Assembly (NCBI GenBank): GCA_012932295.1
Contig: JAAONU010000002.1
Location: forward strand, 36,329,521 to 36,393,520
Origin: Cyclina sinensis
Taxonomy: Eukaryota > Mollusca > Bivalvia > Venerida > Veneridae
Reading direction: 5' to 3'
DNA length: 64,000 nt
Below the pieces are notes generated by a model. That model was not told where the DNA came from, did no database searches, and saw only the letters and a program-made list of their open reading frames with translations. Position numbers and translations under genes: made by a program. The first letter of the stretch is position 1, and each line of letters begins with the position of its first letter. Below are positions 12,375-23,756 of the stretch, piece by piece.

Positions 12375-12587
12375 TGTTATGTTATATGTATCGCATATGT
12401 CCCATACTTATGTTTAAGGAATCATATAAGAACTACAATACTGTGTGTTCTAACTACTAATTTAATGATACTGAAGCACATGTAGATTATAGCCTGAAAT
12501 GCTAACTATACAGGCTCCCTCTAGTGGGAGGGGCTTATCAGTATCTGGCATTGATAAATAGCACCACTTTACAGTAGTAATGCTTCA
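12375..12587 (-). repeat. 5' LTR of the minus-strand Gypsy element
   Basis: 213 bp, TG...CA, with the same termini as the 7744-7979 copy. Its inner edge adjoins the primer-binding-like sequence and then the gag leader. Confidence 0.9.
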
Positions 12588-14196
12588 CAGTATGCACCGG
12601 GAAGATAACTCGGTGCGTATGTACACAATATCCGGATATAACCATGATCGATTATTTTGCGCGCCTAATTCAAGAAAACAGTCACGTGATTCACAGTAAC
12701 GTAATTCATGTTAGCATGTTATTATACCACAAGATGCCATATCATAAATTGAATCAAATATAGATATTACCTCTATAGATTAAAATTACAGAAAAGTTTC
12801 ACCAGTTATTTCATGTATGACAGATAAGTACAAGAAAAACATTGATGCGAAGCATCAAAGAAGCGGATAAATGGATTGCTAGTCTCAATAACTCGCCTTC
12901 AAAAGCGGCCCCATTTATTAATCTGATATTTTGCGTTGTCCGCCTTTCTGAAGGGATATTGACCTAACATAAAATAGCACTAAATTCACCTTCTAGAGTA
13001 CAATTATTTGGACTAAATGGATTGCCGGCGGAGAAAGAGTGACCAGATGGAGCTCACAAACCAGCAAAATGTATTATGTGGCATGTGCCACACAGCAGGC
13101 AAGGAAGTACCACAAACGCGTAATGCAAATATGTATCGGAAGGTCCATAAACATTCAGGCACACTGATGAAAATGTAAACATCACTAATTTCCATTCCTT
13201 CATTTCATTGGCCGAAAAATCCAAGCATCATGTGACCTGAAATCTCACGGATTCTCTAAAGAATAATTCTTATCAGTCATCGATTTAACATTCAGAAGAC
13301 ATTGTTTCCCTTGGAGAACGAATTTTGCTACTCGATTTGACCCGTTTTCCGATCTCAAAAGGGCTTCTATGCCTTCTGCTTTTTTGATAGACACGATCGA
13401 AAGAACATCCACGAAAGTGGGATCCGTTACCGTCGAATTTGCATTGTTGTTTATTTAATCGGTCATGGCTTATATGGTTTTAGGACAGCTGTTCAAACCT
13501 TTAGATTTTTTGACAGCCATTTTCGGGTATTTTTGTGTAACGACACTGAAAACAACGTAAACAAAAAAATGAGGTTTAACTTCTGTTGGGAGATGGCGTT
13601 TGTCAGTTGAAATATGACAATCTGCTTAAATTCAGGGCATTTACATTTTCTTCATGGCCACTAGACACTCATCGTATATTTGCTCTATTGTCATTTTAGT
13701 TGATTATGTATATTATACATTTGTTTCAATATATTTGATATTTATAAAGCTATCTTAAACATATTGACTTTTAATTGATTCAGTTTTTACCTGTTAAAGT
13801 TACACATACATAAAATAGATCTTCTGTTTGCAACAAGAACTTTACCAATATTTAATAGTGTTACGCTACATGATTTTATATAATTGTCATCATGAAGTTA
13901 ATAAAATATTTTAAACTCGGTTTGAAAGTTGTTTTGTACATATATAAATGAAGGTTTGTTTTATTTTATTATGATAGTTCGTTAACAGGTAATTTATTTT
14001 TTGTTAAACACATCCTACTTTAAAGCAAGTACCGACCATTATATGGGAAAAAACTTAGGAATAGTAAACCCTTGATATTCAGCCGTGTAGACAAACAGTC
14101 GTTCACACAAATGGTTGAAAATAAGTACATATTTTATAAACAGGTATACAACTTAACTGTTTAAATTTTCAACAAAACTTATCGATCGGTGTGTGT
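12588..14196. other. Upstream flank of MyD88 copy B
   Basis: AT-rich sequence shared with the upstream flanks of C (26691-27856) and D (49690-54011). No gene was found. The block around 13030-13440 (CAGATGGAGCTCACAAACCAG to CGTCGAATTTGC) is retained here and partly before D, but largely deleted before C. Confidence 0.6.
12869..13025. mobile_element. Small insertion with 11-bp direct repeats
   Basis: AAATGGATTGC occurs at 12869-12879 and again at 13015-13025. Unit C (near 49980) has it once and continues directly into CGGCGG. The 135 bases between begin AGTCTCAATAA and end TTATTTGGACT, which are weakly inverted copies of each other, so a tiny MITE-like insertion with target duplication is plausible. 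No coding. Confidence 0.5.
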
Positions 14197-14231
14197 TTTA
14201 TATAGGCATTGGTCGGAACTAAAACTTCCGG
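14197..14231 (+). promoter_or_regulatory. Putative MyD88 core promoter, copy B
   Basis: TTTATATA (14197-14204), an inverted CCAAT (ATTGG, 14208-14212) and an ETS-type ACTTCCGG (14224-14231) lie 156-190 bases before the ATG. All three are kept before copies C (TTTATATA 27857, ACTTCCGG 27884) and D (54012, 54037). The role is inferred from conservation and motif type only. Confidence 0.4.
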
Positions 14232-14386
14232 GTGTGCATAGTTGTTAACTTAAATACGGAAGTTTTTAGTGATAATGAAACCTTTGATAAGGAGAGGCGA
14301 TTGTGAATTATGATACAAAGGTTAGGTAAAAACTGGAATTTAGAAAGTTGAAATATATGATCTAAAATTACAGTAGATAACTAAAT

Positions 14387-17300
14387 ATGGAAGCGATGGA
14401 TCCTTTATCAGAAGAACACATTTTACCCGCCCAGTATAACTTTACTCCACTGCGGGCACTTCGAGTAGCATCGCGGAGGAAGTTGTCAACTTTTTTAGAT
14501 CTTGAAGGAAATCTAGTTGTTGTCAATATTGATGGAATAGAAACTGATGTAGTAAATGACTACAGTGGGTTGGCCGAACTCGCAGGCTTTTCTTATCAAG
14601 AGATAATGAACATGAAGCGACAAAAGAGCCCAACACAAGAGCTGTTAGAGTTATGGACTTCCCAACAGGATTCCACAGTGGGCAATCTATGGATGTATCT
14701 CTATATGATGGAACGATACGATGTTTTGACTGAATGCAGACGCCCAATTTGTAAGTTTATTAAAAAAAGACTAGACTGTTTTTCAAATCTTTGATCTGAA
14801 AATTTTATAAGGAAAAACGGAGAACTCAACAGGCTTGACACAGACGAATTGATTTTAGCTATTTTAATACAGTTTAGACTCATTTATTTACATCGATTGC
14901 GATACAAGTTCTTACAACTTAGATTCACCACGCTCAAGGACTGCTTCCTGGGTTCTATAGCAGTATTCGCGCAGTGGTGATGAATGTGAAGATCGTGAGA
15001 GAATTTCGCCTCTGACGGGTTTCGAACCCGCGACCTCCGGATCCGGAGCCCTGCGCTTTACCCCTGGACTACAGTGCCTTGACCATACCTGTTATAACTG
15101 TTCATACAAAGCTTTCCTTAGTAAACTTTATATATAAAAAAGGTTCAAGAAAAAAGAATGAATACTAATTTCTAAGTTTCAAGACTTAATAAAACGTTGA
15201 TAAATGAAATGGTACGGGTAAGCTCTACAGTTACACTAGCCATTCGATATAGCTATATCTGTGTAAAACAGAATAATTTTCGTTTATGACATTTTCAGTG
15301 CACGATTGTAACAAATACGAGGAACATCAGCAACTACAAATAGATGCTGAAAGGTACAACATTGAGCAAGATCCCACAGGTAGTTATCCTAGTCAGTAAT
15401 CTATCTATTTGATGTCTTGATGACTGCCATTTTTGTTTTGAACCAATCCATTAGTCACGTTATGAGATATTTGCGAACTGATATAATTAAGTTATTAATA
15501 TTTAGTTTAAATATTAAAGATATACTATGCTCAAATTTCAGATACAAATTACTACCTCACCAACTACACCTTCTCTGTGTAAATATAATATAAACATGTT
15601 TGAGAACATACAGAGTAGATGTGTTACGTTTAAAACTTTACACATTATAGGTAAACACAATATATTTACATAGTGTCATTAAAAAAACTGGCAGTTTTTT
15701 TAAGAAAGCATCACATAAATTGACCTGTAATATGGAATGCAGCTTCCCATACATAGTGTATGAGCCTAATTAGAAATATTCAGTAAGAATTTACTAGATT
15801 TCAATTAATTTCTGCAATAAAAGTATTTTATGCAAAAATGGGCATAGTATATCTTTAACATTTATTACCTTCTTCCTGCATCTGGCACGACTTATTAGTA
15901 TAACATACAAATACTGACATATACAAAAGATGATATGTTTCAGGATGAGTTTTGCCTGTGTAAATACCAGAAACTAACGTAACAGATAAAAATGCACTTT
16001 CAACACATTTTATGCCTCCGAAGGGTGGCATATAGTTTTTGAACTGTCCGTTCGTCCATCCGACATTCTGTCCGAAATCTTTAACATTGGCCATAACTTC
16101 CTTATTAGTAAGTGGTTTACTTCATACTTGAACACAACACCCCTTCTGACAAGACCTCCCCACTGACCTATATTTATTTGATCTTGACCCCTGAATGATC
16201 TCCACCTTGAAGATCAAATTGTCCAGAAACTTTAACATTGGCCATAACTTCCAAAAAAGTAAGTGGATATACTTAGACACTTACTCCCTTTGAACAAGAC
16301 CTTCGCTTCGACCCATATTTATTTGACGTTTACCCCTGAATGACTGGTCCTCAGCTCAAAAGTCAAGGGCAGGAGAACAATTACGACAGAAATTAGGCTC
16401 GAAACTTTAAAAATTGAAAGGAACTCAACAAGCGGCTCCGAGTCCCACAAGTGCAAGTAGTTCTTATTTTACCAAGGATATTTACAGGCGGGAATGATCT
16501 TTCTTTCTATAAAAGGAAAACAAACAAAAAACAAAAACAAAAAGGAAAAAAATAAACATCCCTACCTTTGCTTTCTAAATCAATGAACATGATAGAAAAA
16601 GAGAGCAGTAATTTTTTGAATCATTGTGATTTTTTTTAAAAATAAGAAAAGCTTTTTCATGAAGAAATTACTTGAATACGAAAGAAATTATGTCAACATT
16701 GTTTTTGAATCAATAGAACATAGTTTGATCATTATCCTGTTAGTACATATATTTTTCTTTATCAGTAAAATCACTGTGATCATGGACCTAAACAACAAGG
16801 GTATAATTAACCTTCATATCAATATTCGTACTTGTTCTATATTTTACGAGTATATCAAGTACTTTTATAAAACGAAAATGTTATAAGTAAAATGTTCGCC
16901 CTGTTGAGATATTTGTCTACTTATACACAAGTGCTACTTTTATAATGGTTTTCTGTTCAAAGCCATTTTCGTTTCGTTTTCAGTTTCAACTTCTGAGATG
17001 AAAGTTGATGAAACAAAATATGCAACCAGGCAGGATGGTAAGAGAGTTTGTTACAGCCTTAGCTTTCAAAATTGTTGCATCGGCTTGAGACTTTTTGTCT
17101 AATCGATAGCCGCCAGTAAAATAAGTTTACTCTATTAATGCGTGTGGTAAATTTAACACTAGTCATACTGATAACAGGAAAAAAATAATGTAAACAAAAC
17201 TGAAAGCATTATATTGAAATTTCTTTTGCTATGGGCCTCAATATAACAGTAGAGGTTTGTCTTTAGTTACGTTCCTGGATCGAATTCCAGCAAAATCGCG

Positions 17301-19501
17301 CAGCGTGCAATAGCCTTTACATGAAGCGATGTGTGCAGTATACCCTGCTTTAAGTAGTACAAAAAGTTTTCTATATTTCCAGTGCAAAGTGGACAGAGAA
17401 CGTTTTACGATGCATTTATATGTTATTCGGCCGAGGACGAGAGCGACCGGAAATTTCTCTACGAGCTGATAGACGAGTTAGAGAAAAGACGAGGCCTGAA
17501 GCTGTTCGTGCCTGGGAGAGACGATCTTCCGGGCTCAGCAGAGCATACTATCACGGCTTATCTCATAGAAAAAAGGTTGCCATGTTTTTATGATATTCAG
17601 TTATGACATATGTTCACCATATAGCGGTTTTTAATTGTGCGATCGACTGTTATTTTCAAATTCGAACAACCACACTCTTCCACCGTCATACTAAAGACAA
17701 TTCGAATGCCACCGAACTCTCATGCATCTACGCTTGATACTTACCTGTCGACAGGCCCTGTTTTAAAACATAATGTGTTGCAGTCATCCTTTTTTGTAAA
17801 TCATTCCAGAATATTAGATGCAGCTGAAACTCCTTGACATAGAAACGTCTGAGTTATAATTTGATCAAACTTAGCAAGAATAAAAAAATAGTTATATCGA
17901 TATGATTTCTACTCTGTCAAGCAAGGAATACATTTTAACAAAAAAGTAACATCACACATAAGTGACAACTTAAAAACATGTAGATTTTCTTAAGTGTTTT
18001 ATTCCGTAGATTTTAAAAAAAAAATATTGATGGCTTTCCTTCTCGATTTTAATAGATTTTGTCACTTAGAGTTATGGCAGATACATTATTTTGCACATTA
18101 ATGTGTATTAGGTGAAAAGGATACGATCAGACAATGATAAACAAAAAGGATATAGAGTTATAGGAATAGTAAGATTTGGATAAGTTGTATCAATACATAC
18201 TTTTTATCTGAATGTAAGTTTACATTTATTCTTGACATTATCAGGTGCACACGAGTGATCATCCTGATGTCAAAAACATTTTTTACCAGCGCAGCCTGTG
18301 ATTTTCAAGTCAAGTTCGCCCAGGCTCTTGCGCCAGGTATTTGTATAGCTTAATATTAAATTACAATCATAATTTTCAAATAAACATGAGGTTAAGACTC
18401 TATTATTAAACTTCAAATGCATTTGCGATACAAGTGATATAGTATACCGGATTTTTTCGGGTAGTGCAGATTAAGTGATTATTTCCCAAATTAGATTTTC
18501 GCCTTTTTAAAATTGTTGATTTATTAGTTGACCTTCGCAAGGGGAGATCACACTCCAGGCATGATTACGCTAGTTCGTTACAGTTACTTACCATTATTGA
18601 TTATGTACCAACTCAGAGACTCGCTATTTCTTTGGCTTGGTCCGAATTTAAAAAAAATGAATATTCATCTGTGTTTTCTCAAGTCCGTGCTAAATAATAT
18701 TAATTCAGATTATTCTCTCTAATTTTGGCGATATCTATCACTCGCGAAAAAGCGAAGATAAGAATCGTGCGGAAATATATATAATAATGATAATCAATGT
18801 TTAACTAGATCTAAGTACATGTACATTTATTTAATTGAAAGTCTTCTTACGCTTCTAATTGTAACTGTTTTTTAGGTGCAAGAAGTAAAAAACTCATTCC
18901 AGTTATCCGTGAGAAGCACACACACATTCCAAGAATACTACGGTTCTTGGCTGTCTGCGATTTTACCAAAGCTGATATGGTTGAATGGGTATGGGATCGC
19001 CTATACGCTGCAATAATTGCACCAACAGGTCAGCTGACCTATTTTGAAGAGGAAGATTCCTCCAGTCCATTTGAAATGAGTGGCGAACATCTACAGGACA
19101 TCAAATTTCCCACCCAGCGTCGTCTAGATGAAAATTCTGACACCTTCCTTGCCAACATGGATGTACAAACAGGAAACGGCAGTAGATCAACCGCTGTAAA
19201 CGCTAGTACTCCAAGGGAACCGGTAGAACATAGTGCTACATCAATGTCTGTGGGCGAATCAAGTTTGAACAGCCATCAAAGGTCAGATGTAAGTACATCC
19301 TTACGGACAAATCCTCCCGATAAATCCATGCAAAAGAGAAAAACCGGAATTCTGCAAAAATTGAAAGGACTAGGAAAACAGCCGAAACAAGCCCCTATGA
19401 TAAAGCCCAAGAAGACAAAGGGAAATGCACAAAAAGACTTGGAGCGACATTCTTTTACAAACAGTGCCTCTCTTTCGTCTTCAGCTGAACATTTTGTTTA
19501 A
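14387..19501 (+). CDS. MYD88: MyD88-like adaptor, copy B (complete, six exons)
   Basis: Exons are 14387-14750, 15299-15379, 16984-17037, 17383-17575, 18245-18336 and 18876-19501, summing to 1410 nt (469 residues). Exon 1 encodes a Death domain (LRALRVASRRKLSTFLDL ... GLAELAGFSYQEIMNM ... YDVLTECRRPI). Exons 2-3 encode the short intermediate region. Exons 4-6 encode the TIR domain with box 1 YDAFICYS, BB loop RDDLPGS, CDFQVKFAQAL and EWVWDRL. Splice phases are 1,1,1,2,1 and all introns are GT-AG; the exon-4 donor (GTTGCC) is weak. Beyond the TIR domain, exon 6 adds about 140 residues rich in Ser, Asp and Lys, ending with a basic block (KRKTGILQKLKGLGKQ), which vertebrate MyD88 (about 296 residues) lacks. 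AATAAA follows the stop at 19502-19507. The protein would relay Toll/IL-1 receptor signals to IRAK-type kinases through a Death-domain assembly in the cytoplasm. Confidence 0.95.
14869..15079 (-). mobile_element. tRNA-like SINE in MyD88 intron 1, copy B
   Basis: On the minus strand it begins GGCACTGTAGTCCAGGGG (A-box-like) and has GGTTCGAAACC (perfect B box), then about 130 bases of unrelated tail. Copy C has the same insertion; copy D reads straight through (TTTTAATTGACC near 54675), giving the empty site. The acceptor stem has mismatches and no CCA-type end, and the anticodon loop region reads CTCCGGA here but CTCCAGA in C, so this is a tRNA-derived element rather than a working tRNA gene. 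Confidence 0.75.
16012..16370. repeat. Dispersed bivalve-type repeat in intron 2, copy B
   Basis: The block has GCCTCCGAAGGGTGGCATA, CTGTCCGTTCGTCCATCC, TTTAACATTGGCCATAACTT (twice) and TTTGACGTTTACCCC / TTTGATCTTGACCCC motifs. Copies lie at matching places in C and D. I recall this repeat as widespread in bivalve genomes. No coding. Confidence 0.6.
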
Positions 19502-19507
19502 AATAAA

Positions 19508-19994
19508 GATGTAGAAGACAGTGCTGTTTATCCTGATTTTATATGAGTCGGCTTAAAAGTTGTTTTGTTTGTAGATTTTTTGAAACAGATTTTTTAGTAT
19601 ACCACCAGTCGTCATTTATATTCAAGTCTATAAATTGTTATTTATTTGATTCATTATTTATTTATTACTTTTCTTATTTTGAGTTCATGTATTTTATTCA
19701 ATGCCTCTTTGTATGCTAAACAAATGCAACCGATTCAATTTTACAGAAAGGCAATCACAGAAAAGTATTTTGCGTGTGAAAACATTATGCACTTGATAAA
19801 ACACTTATCTGACAAGGATTGTAGCAAATGTGGTAAACTTCGTGTAAGTACAAGAGTTTTTGTCCAAATCTTTTTTTTTCGCAGTAAATTTTAATATTAT
19901 TTGTAAGATGACGTAGTTGGTGTATACTATACCATATGAAATGAATTATTCCTTAAATATACAGAATTGTAAAGAAACAAGGATTTATCTGACC
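19508..19994. other. 3' flank of MyD88 copy B, no gene seen
   Basis: Homologous to 2725-3170 and ends at the TTAA element. It probably includes the 3' untranslated region. Confidence 0.55.
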
Positions 19995-19998
19995 TTAA

Positions 19999-22092
19999 AG
20001 GTCATGTGACACGAATTTTTGACCTCGAAATTTTAATATGAGCGAAAACTACATATCTAACTATGACAGTTTTAAAAAATTCCGCAGGTAATTTTCATCT
20101 TAAAGATGTTTTTATAGCAAATTAAAATCCATATTTTACGCACTTGGTCGCGCGCACCTGTCACGAGCGAAACCGGAAGTGACGCACATTTATCTCTTTC
20201 CACGTGACACAGCTGCATGGATTGTTAACAAAATCTTAAAAATTATGATGGAAAGTGAAAGTGTAGACTGAATATAGTAAAAAAACAAATTTAAACAGGT
20301 CAAGCTAACATCATGAATAAACATTGAAGATTTTTTTAAAATAAATAATTTGAAATTTTGATGGAATTACGAAGCCAATGACCAATATTATATACTATTG
20401 GGACGGGCCAATCTCTAATGTTGCCATAACTTGTGGCCCAACCCGTTTACTTTTGACATTATAAATATTTTACATGCATTTGACCCATTATACTATACTG
20501 TAATATTTGCTTATTATTCTGCATGCTATATAAATATTTGTATTGATATATGTATTGCAAAAGTAATAAAATATGATTAAACTAAAATATTATATAGAGG
20601 CTAGTTTATTTAGGGTTATAGAATTAAAAGATACACCAGTGAAAATATCTAGAGATATCTTTCAAGTAGCTGATCGAAAAAGATTTTGAACATGCTTATT
20701 TTTATCCGATGCAGTTTTTTGGAAGACTTGATTAACTAACTCCAATCGAGAGATTTTTTTCCCATAAAAACATTCTCTTTACAGTGATGTGTTGCTTATT
20801 TGTCTGTGGTATATTTTGCCTGAGGTACGTGTAAGTAATCTTTGACTAGATCTATGACTTTTATTATAACTGCCTACTTTTTTTTGATTATTCATTCAAC
20901 AATAAAAAAGAAGAAAATAATGATCATAGAACAAATAATATGAAGAAGCCATAAAAACTTTGTCAAAATCTTAACACAAACACATTGTTTTTGTTTTAAT
21001 TTGTTCACATTTAGAAGTCGAATGATTTTTATTTTCATCACAAATAGATCCATTACATTTAATTATCTAATAAAAATATGTATCTGCAAGGAAGCTTTTT
21101 TACTAAAAATCATTAAGACATGTTAATTGGAACAAGCTATTACATAATGTTTTCACAAGTTTGACTAATCAAAAGTAATTCAATCAATTTGTAAGATCAC
21201 TTGCGATAAATTTTGCTATTTGTCTCAACTTTATCATTGATTAGGTCATAAAAAGTTAATTGCTTTGTTTTGACAGCTATGCAGAATATACAAGGGTCCC
21301 ATTTGGGCAGGTTAATTTGCATAAATCCCACAGTATAAGGCGTGATATATGGATCTTTGACATTTCATTGGATATTGATTTATAAGCAGACACAAATTTC
21401 TACTTGATGGACATGCCATATTATTATTTTTCAAACAATGTCCCAACGTGAAATTACACTGTAGTGTGAATTTCCATTCCAGTGACACAAATGTTAACAC
21501 ATTAGATCACCTAAATTCACTTCAATTTTACTACACTTAAATGAAAAAGAATTTGTTTATGACGTAAACATCAAGTGAGGAATGGTTACGCAGCATGTTA
21601 AAACGTGAAGGAGATATATGGATATATTTTATATGGAACCACAGTATGGAAGAAATTGGAATATTTATTAATATTTATAAAGGTAAAATTACAAACCGTT
21701 CTCCCGGCATAAAGTTTGAATTTACTTATAAAAATCGGAAAGGGATCACATTGTTTTATTTAATTTACAATTTATAGCATGTTATTTTTATAAGTAAGCC
21801 TTTATTTTGTTTCTTGCACTTGTGCTTTAGTGTTATTTTTTTCATTTAAAAACGGATATGTTATGAGGAGTGTAATTCTGCACTTCTGCCTGGGACAGTA
21901 GGGATAAATCTACGTCACAGCCAGAAATTGCAGCGGAAACTACCGATGTCGAAACGGAAATAGCCGATCATCAAAAACACGTTTTTTCTTATCAAAAGCA
22001 ATATTTTCATAATTTGGCAATTAAACCATTTTAATCAGTACATTATGATTATTTTGAATAGACAAAGTTGCTATAGTCGTGTCACATGACCT
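19999..22092. mobile_element. TTAA-flanked non-autonomous DNA transposon, 2.1 kb
   Basis: Terminal inverted repeats are perfect over 16 bases: AGGTCATGTGACACGA on the left and TCGTGTCACATGACCT on the right. Both ends are flanked by TTAA (19995-19998 and 22093-22096). Units A, C and D have the empty site (GTCCTTAATGTAATGAG). No open frame longer than 62 codons lies inside, so it carries no transposase and must have moved in trans. TTAA targeting is shared by piggyBac and Kolobok families, and I cannot choose between them. The outer parts are richer in GC than the AT-rich middle. Confidence 0.88.
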
Positions 22093-22096
22093 TTAA

Positions 22097-22498
22097 TGTA
22101 ATGAGCCATTGTGCAATATTGTCACCGTTTTAAAGGCTATCCGAGATCTTCAAGCAGTTTTGTACAGGTCCGTCCATTTTATTTGCGAAGAGACAAAGTT
22201 CCCTTTTTTGTCCATTATTATTATTTTTTGATCATTATAGCTGAAGTGCCTTTCAACTGCAAACGCTAGTCCTGTAAAACAGAGCATACCGATTGTAAAT
22301 TGTATTGTAAACATTTCAACAAAATGATAAACATTTTTGTTAAGATTTTTTTTTCATTTTTGAATAGCGTATAGGTGAAGAAATGGTGACACATCATAGA
22401 AGGACTTATGGAGGAATCATAACATTATAACTGTAGTTATGTTGTCCATTATTGCTATCTTTTAAATTAATATATAAATTTACTTTAGCAGATGTACC
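22097..22498. other. Intergenic block between TTAA element and SINE, no gene seen
   Basis: Homologous to 3195-3550, 33316-33727 and 59293-59504. No supported feature. Confidence 0.55.
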
Positions 22499-22507
22499 TT
22501 TCATTAT

Positions 22508-22809
22508 AGGAGCGGATCAGTGGTCCAGTGATAACGCGCTGGTCTGGTAAACCAGGGGTCCAGAGATCGATCGCCCGCTCCTCCACTAGCATTACTAATT
22601 GTCTTTCGGATGAGACGTTAAACCGAAGTCCCATGTATCAGTGCTGCACACTGAGCATGCAAGAGAACCAGGGCTGTCTTTGCAATTGGATGCTTTCTTT
22701 TTTTGTACTACCCCCACAACATAAAATAACTTTATCTAATATCTCTTCAGGGGGCGTTGGATATATGGGCAACCGAAACCGACGATAAATAAATTCAAAT
22801 AGACTAGAC
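22508..22809 (+). mobile_element. tRNA-derived SINE, unit B copy
   Basis: The tRNA-like head is complete: GGAGCGG pairs with CCGCTCC, and the anticodon loop region reads CTGGTAA (GGT in the threonine position). It is flanked by TTTCATTAT at 22499-22507 and 22810-22818, the 9-bp target duplication also present in A, C and D. Confidence 0.88.
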
Positions 22810-22818
22810 TTTCATTAT

Positions 22819-23480
22819 TTTCTCCAAAACTGCAAACACAGTCCTGTAAAAACGAGCATATAATTATATCACAAAAAGGACTTATGGAGGAGTCATTTCA
22901 TTAAAGTGTGTCGTTCTTCGTTAAAATTGTTTCAAAACTGTTGGTAATTGTAAAATAATCACAGAACCTTGTACTTTCCTTATAATTACACTACGTCATG
23001 AGAAATCAATTTAAGCTAATTTCAAAGTGAAAAATAGTCGAGTTCTTTCCCTTCAAAATAATATAGTTTTGATAATTTTATCATATCACTTGACAACACT
23101 TATCTTTAAAGAGATAAATAGTGCGTTTAAGCAGTCAGATAATTTTTCTTTTTGATTTTTTTGTACATTGCATTTTCGTCATGGTATAAATTGTTCGCAT
23201 GTTGTAGCATTCAGATTAAAGAAACTTTCCTTTGTTTGTTCGCTCGCATGTCTTTTGTTCATCCGTCCGCAATTTGATTAAAATCAGCTCCTATATAATG
23301 CTAGGCTGCAGTCAGATCCTGTATTTTAGTCTGATTGATCCGTCCGTTTCTTGTTTACTTATTAATAGTTACAAAAATATTATATTTTTAGACAGGTAAG
23401 TAGCAAATGTAATTTAGAAGAAAATTCAAGGACTTAACATAATGTAATGATTAGAAAACTGTAAAAAAATATGTTCATTT
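22819..23480. other. Conserved intergenic block, no gene seen
   Basis: Counterpart of 3847-4510 in unit A. Nothing beyond the shared sequence is recognised. Confidence 0.55.
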
Positions 23481-23756
23481 GCATTTTTTTGTAACCAAAA
23501 GGTATGGTGGCTAATTTGAGCCATTTCTTATGAACGTGTTTTCGGGACGAAAACGCTAAAGGTCGAACACACGAAACGCAATAAACCATGACACTGTGCC
23601 TTCTATTTTGTTGCGTCTTCGCGTATTCGCCTTGGTGCAGGGGCATATGGTCGAAAACACGAAAAAGTTACCGGTTGTCGTGTTTTCGAGCTTTCACCAT
23701 TTCGCCCCGAAAACAGGCTCATACAAAATGGCACAAATCAGCCACCATCAAAATGC
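23481..23756. mobile_element. Fold-back (MITE-like) element, unit B
   Basis: This copy shows the long arms. The left side from ATGGTGGCT through CATTTCTTATGAACGTG to the CGTGTTTTCGGG core is mirrored on the right, ending GCCACCATCAAAATGC. The arms reach roughly 85 bases with scattered mismatches. Confidence 0.72.

Larger units (their letters stand above)
7744..12587 (-). mobile_element. Ty3/Gypsy LTR retrotransposon, decayed, minus strand
   Basis: The element is 4.84 kb. It is bounded by LTRs that start TGTTATGTTATATG and end AATGCTTCA, and flanked by CTGTA (7739-7743) and CAGTA (12588-12592), a 5-bp target duplication with one mismatch. The empty site is visible in unit B near 26687. Gene order on the minus strand is gag, protease, reverse transcriptase, RNase H, integrase. 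A primer-binding-like TGGTGTCAGAATCTGG adjoins the 5' LTR (reverse complement of + strand 12359-12374). The LTRs differ by several substitutions and a 23-bp length difference, and pol has stops and frameshifts, so this copy is old and immobile. There is no envelope gene. Confidence 0.93.

Noticed and set aside
14523..14747. Minus-strand frame of 74 codons opposite MyD88 exon 1, kept in B, C and D
   Set aside because: Its conservation follows from the Death-domain exon on the other strand; no independent signal was seen.
15001..15078. tRNA gene on the minus strand (and its twin at 28661-28736)
   Set aside because: The B box is perfect, but the acceptor stem has mismatches, the anticodon arm pairs poorly, the loop differs between the two copies, and both sit at one end of a shared intronic insertion; a SINE head explains this better.
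20000..22090. Firm assignment of the TTAA element to piggyBac
   Set aside because: TTAA duplication is shared with Kolobok, the ends do not start with the CCC often seen in piggyBac, and there is no transposase to decide.
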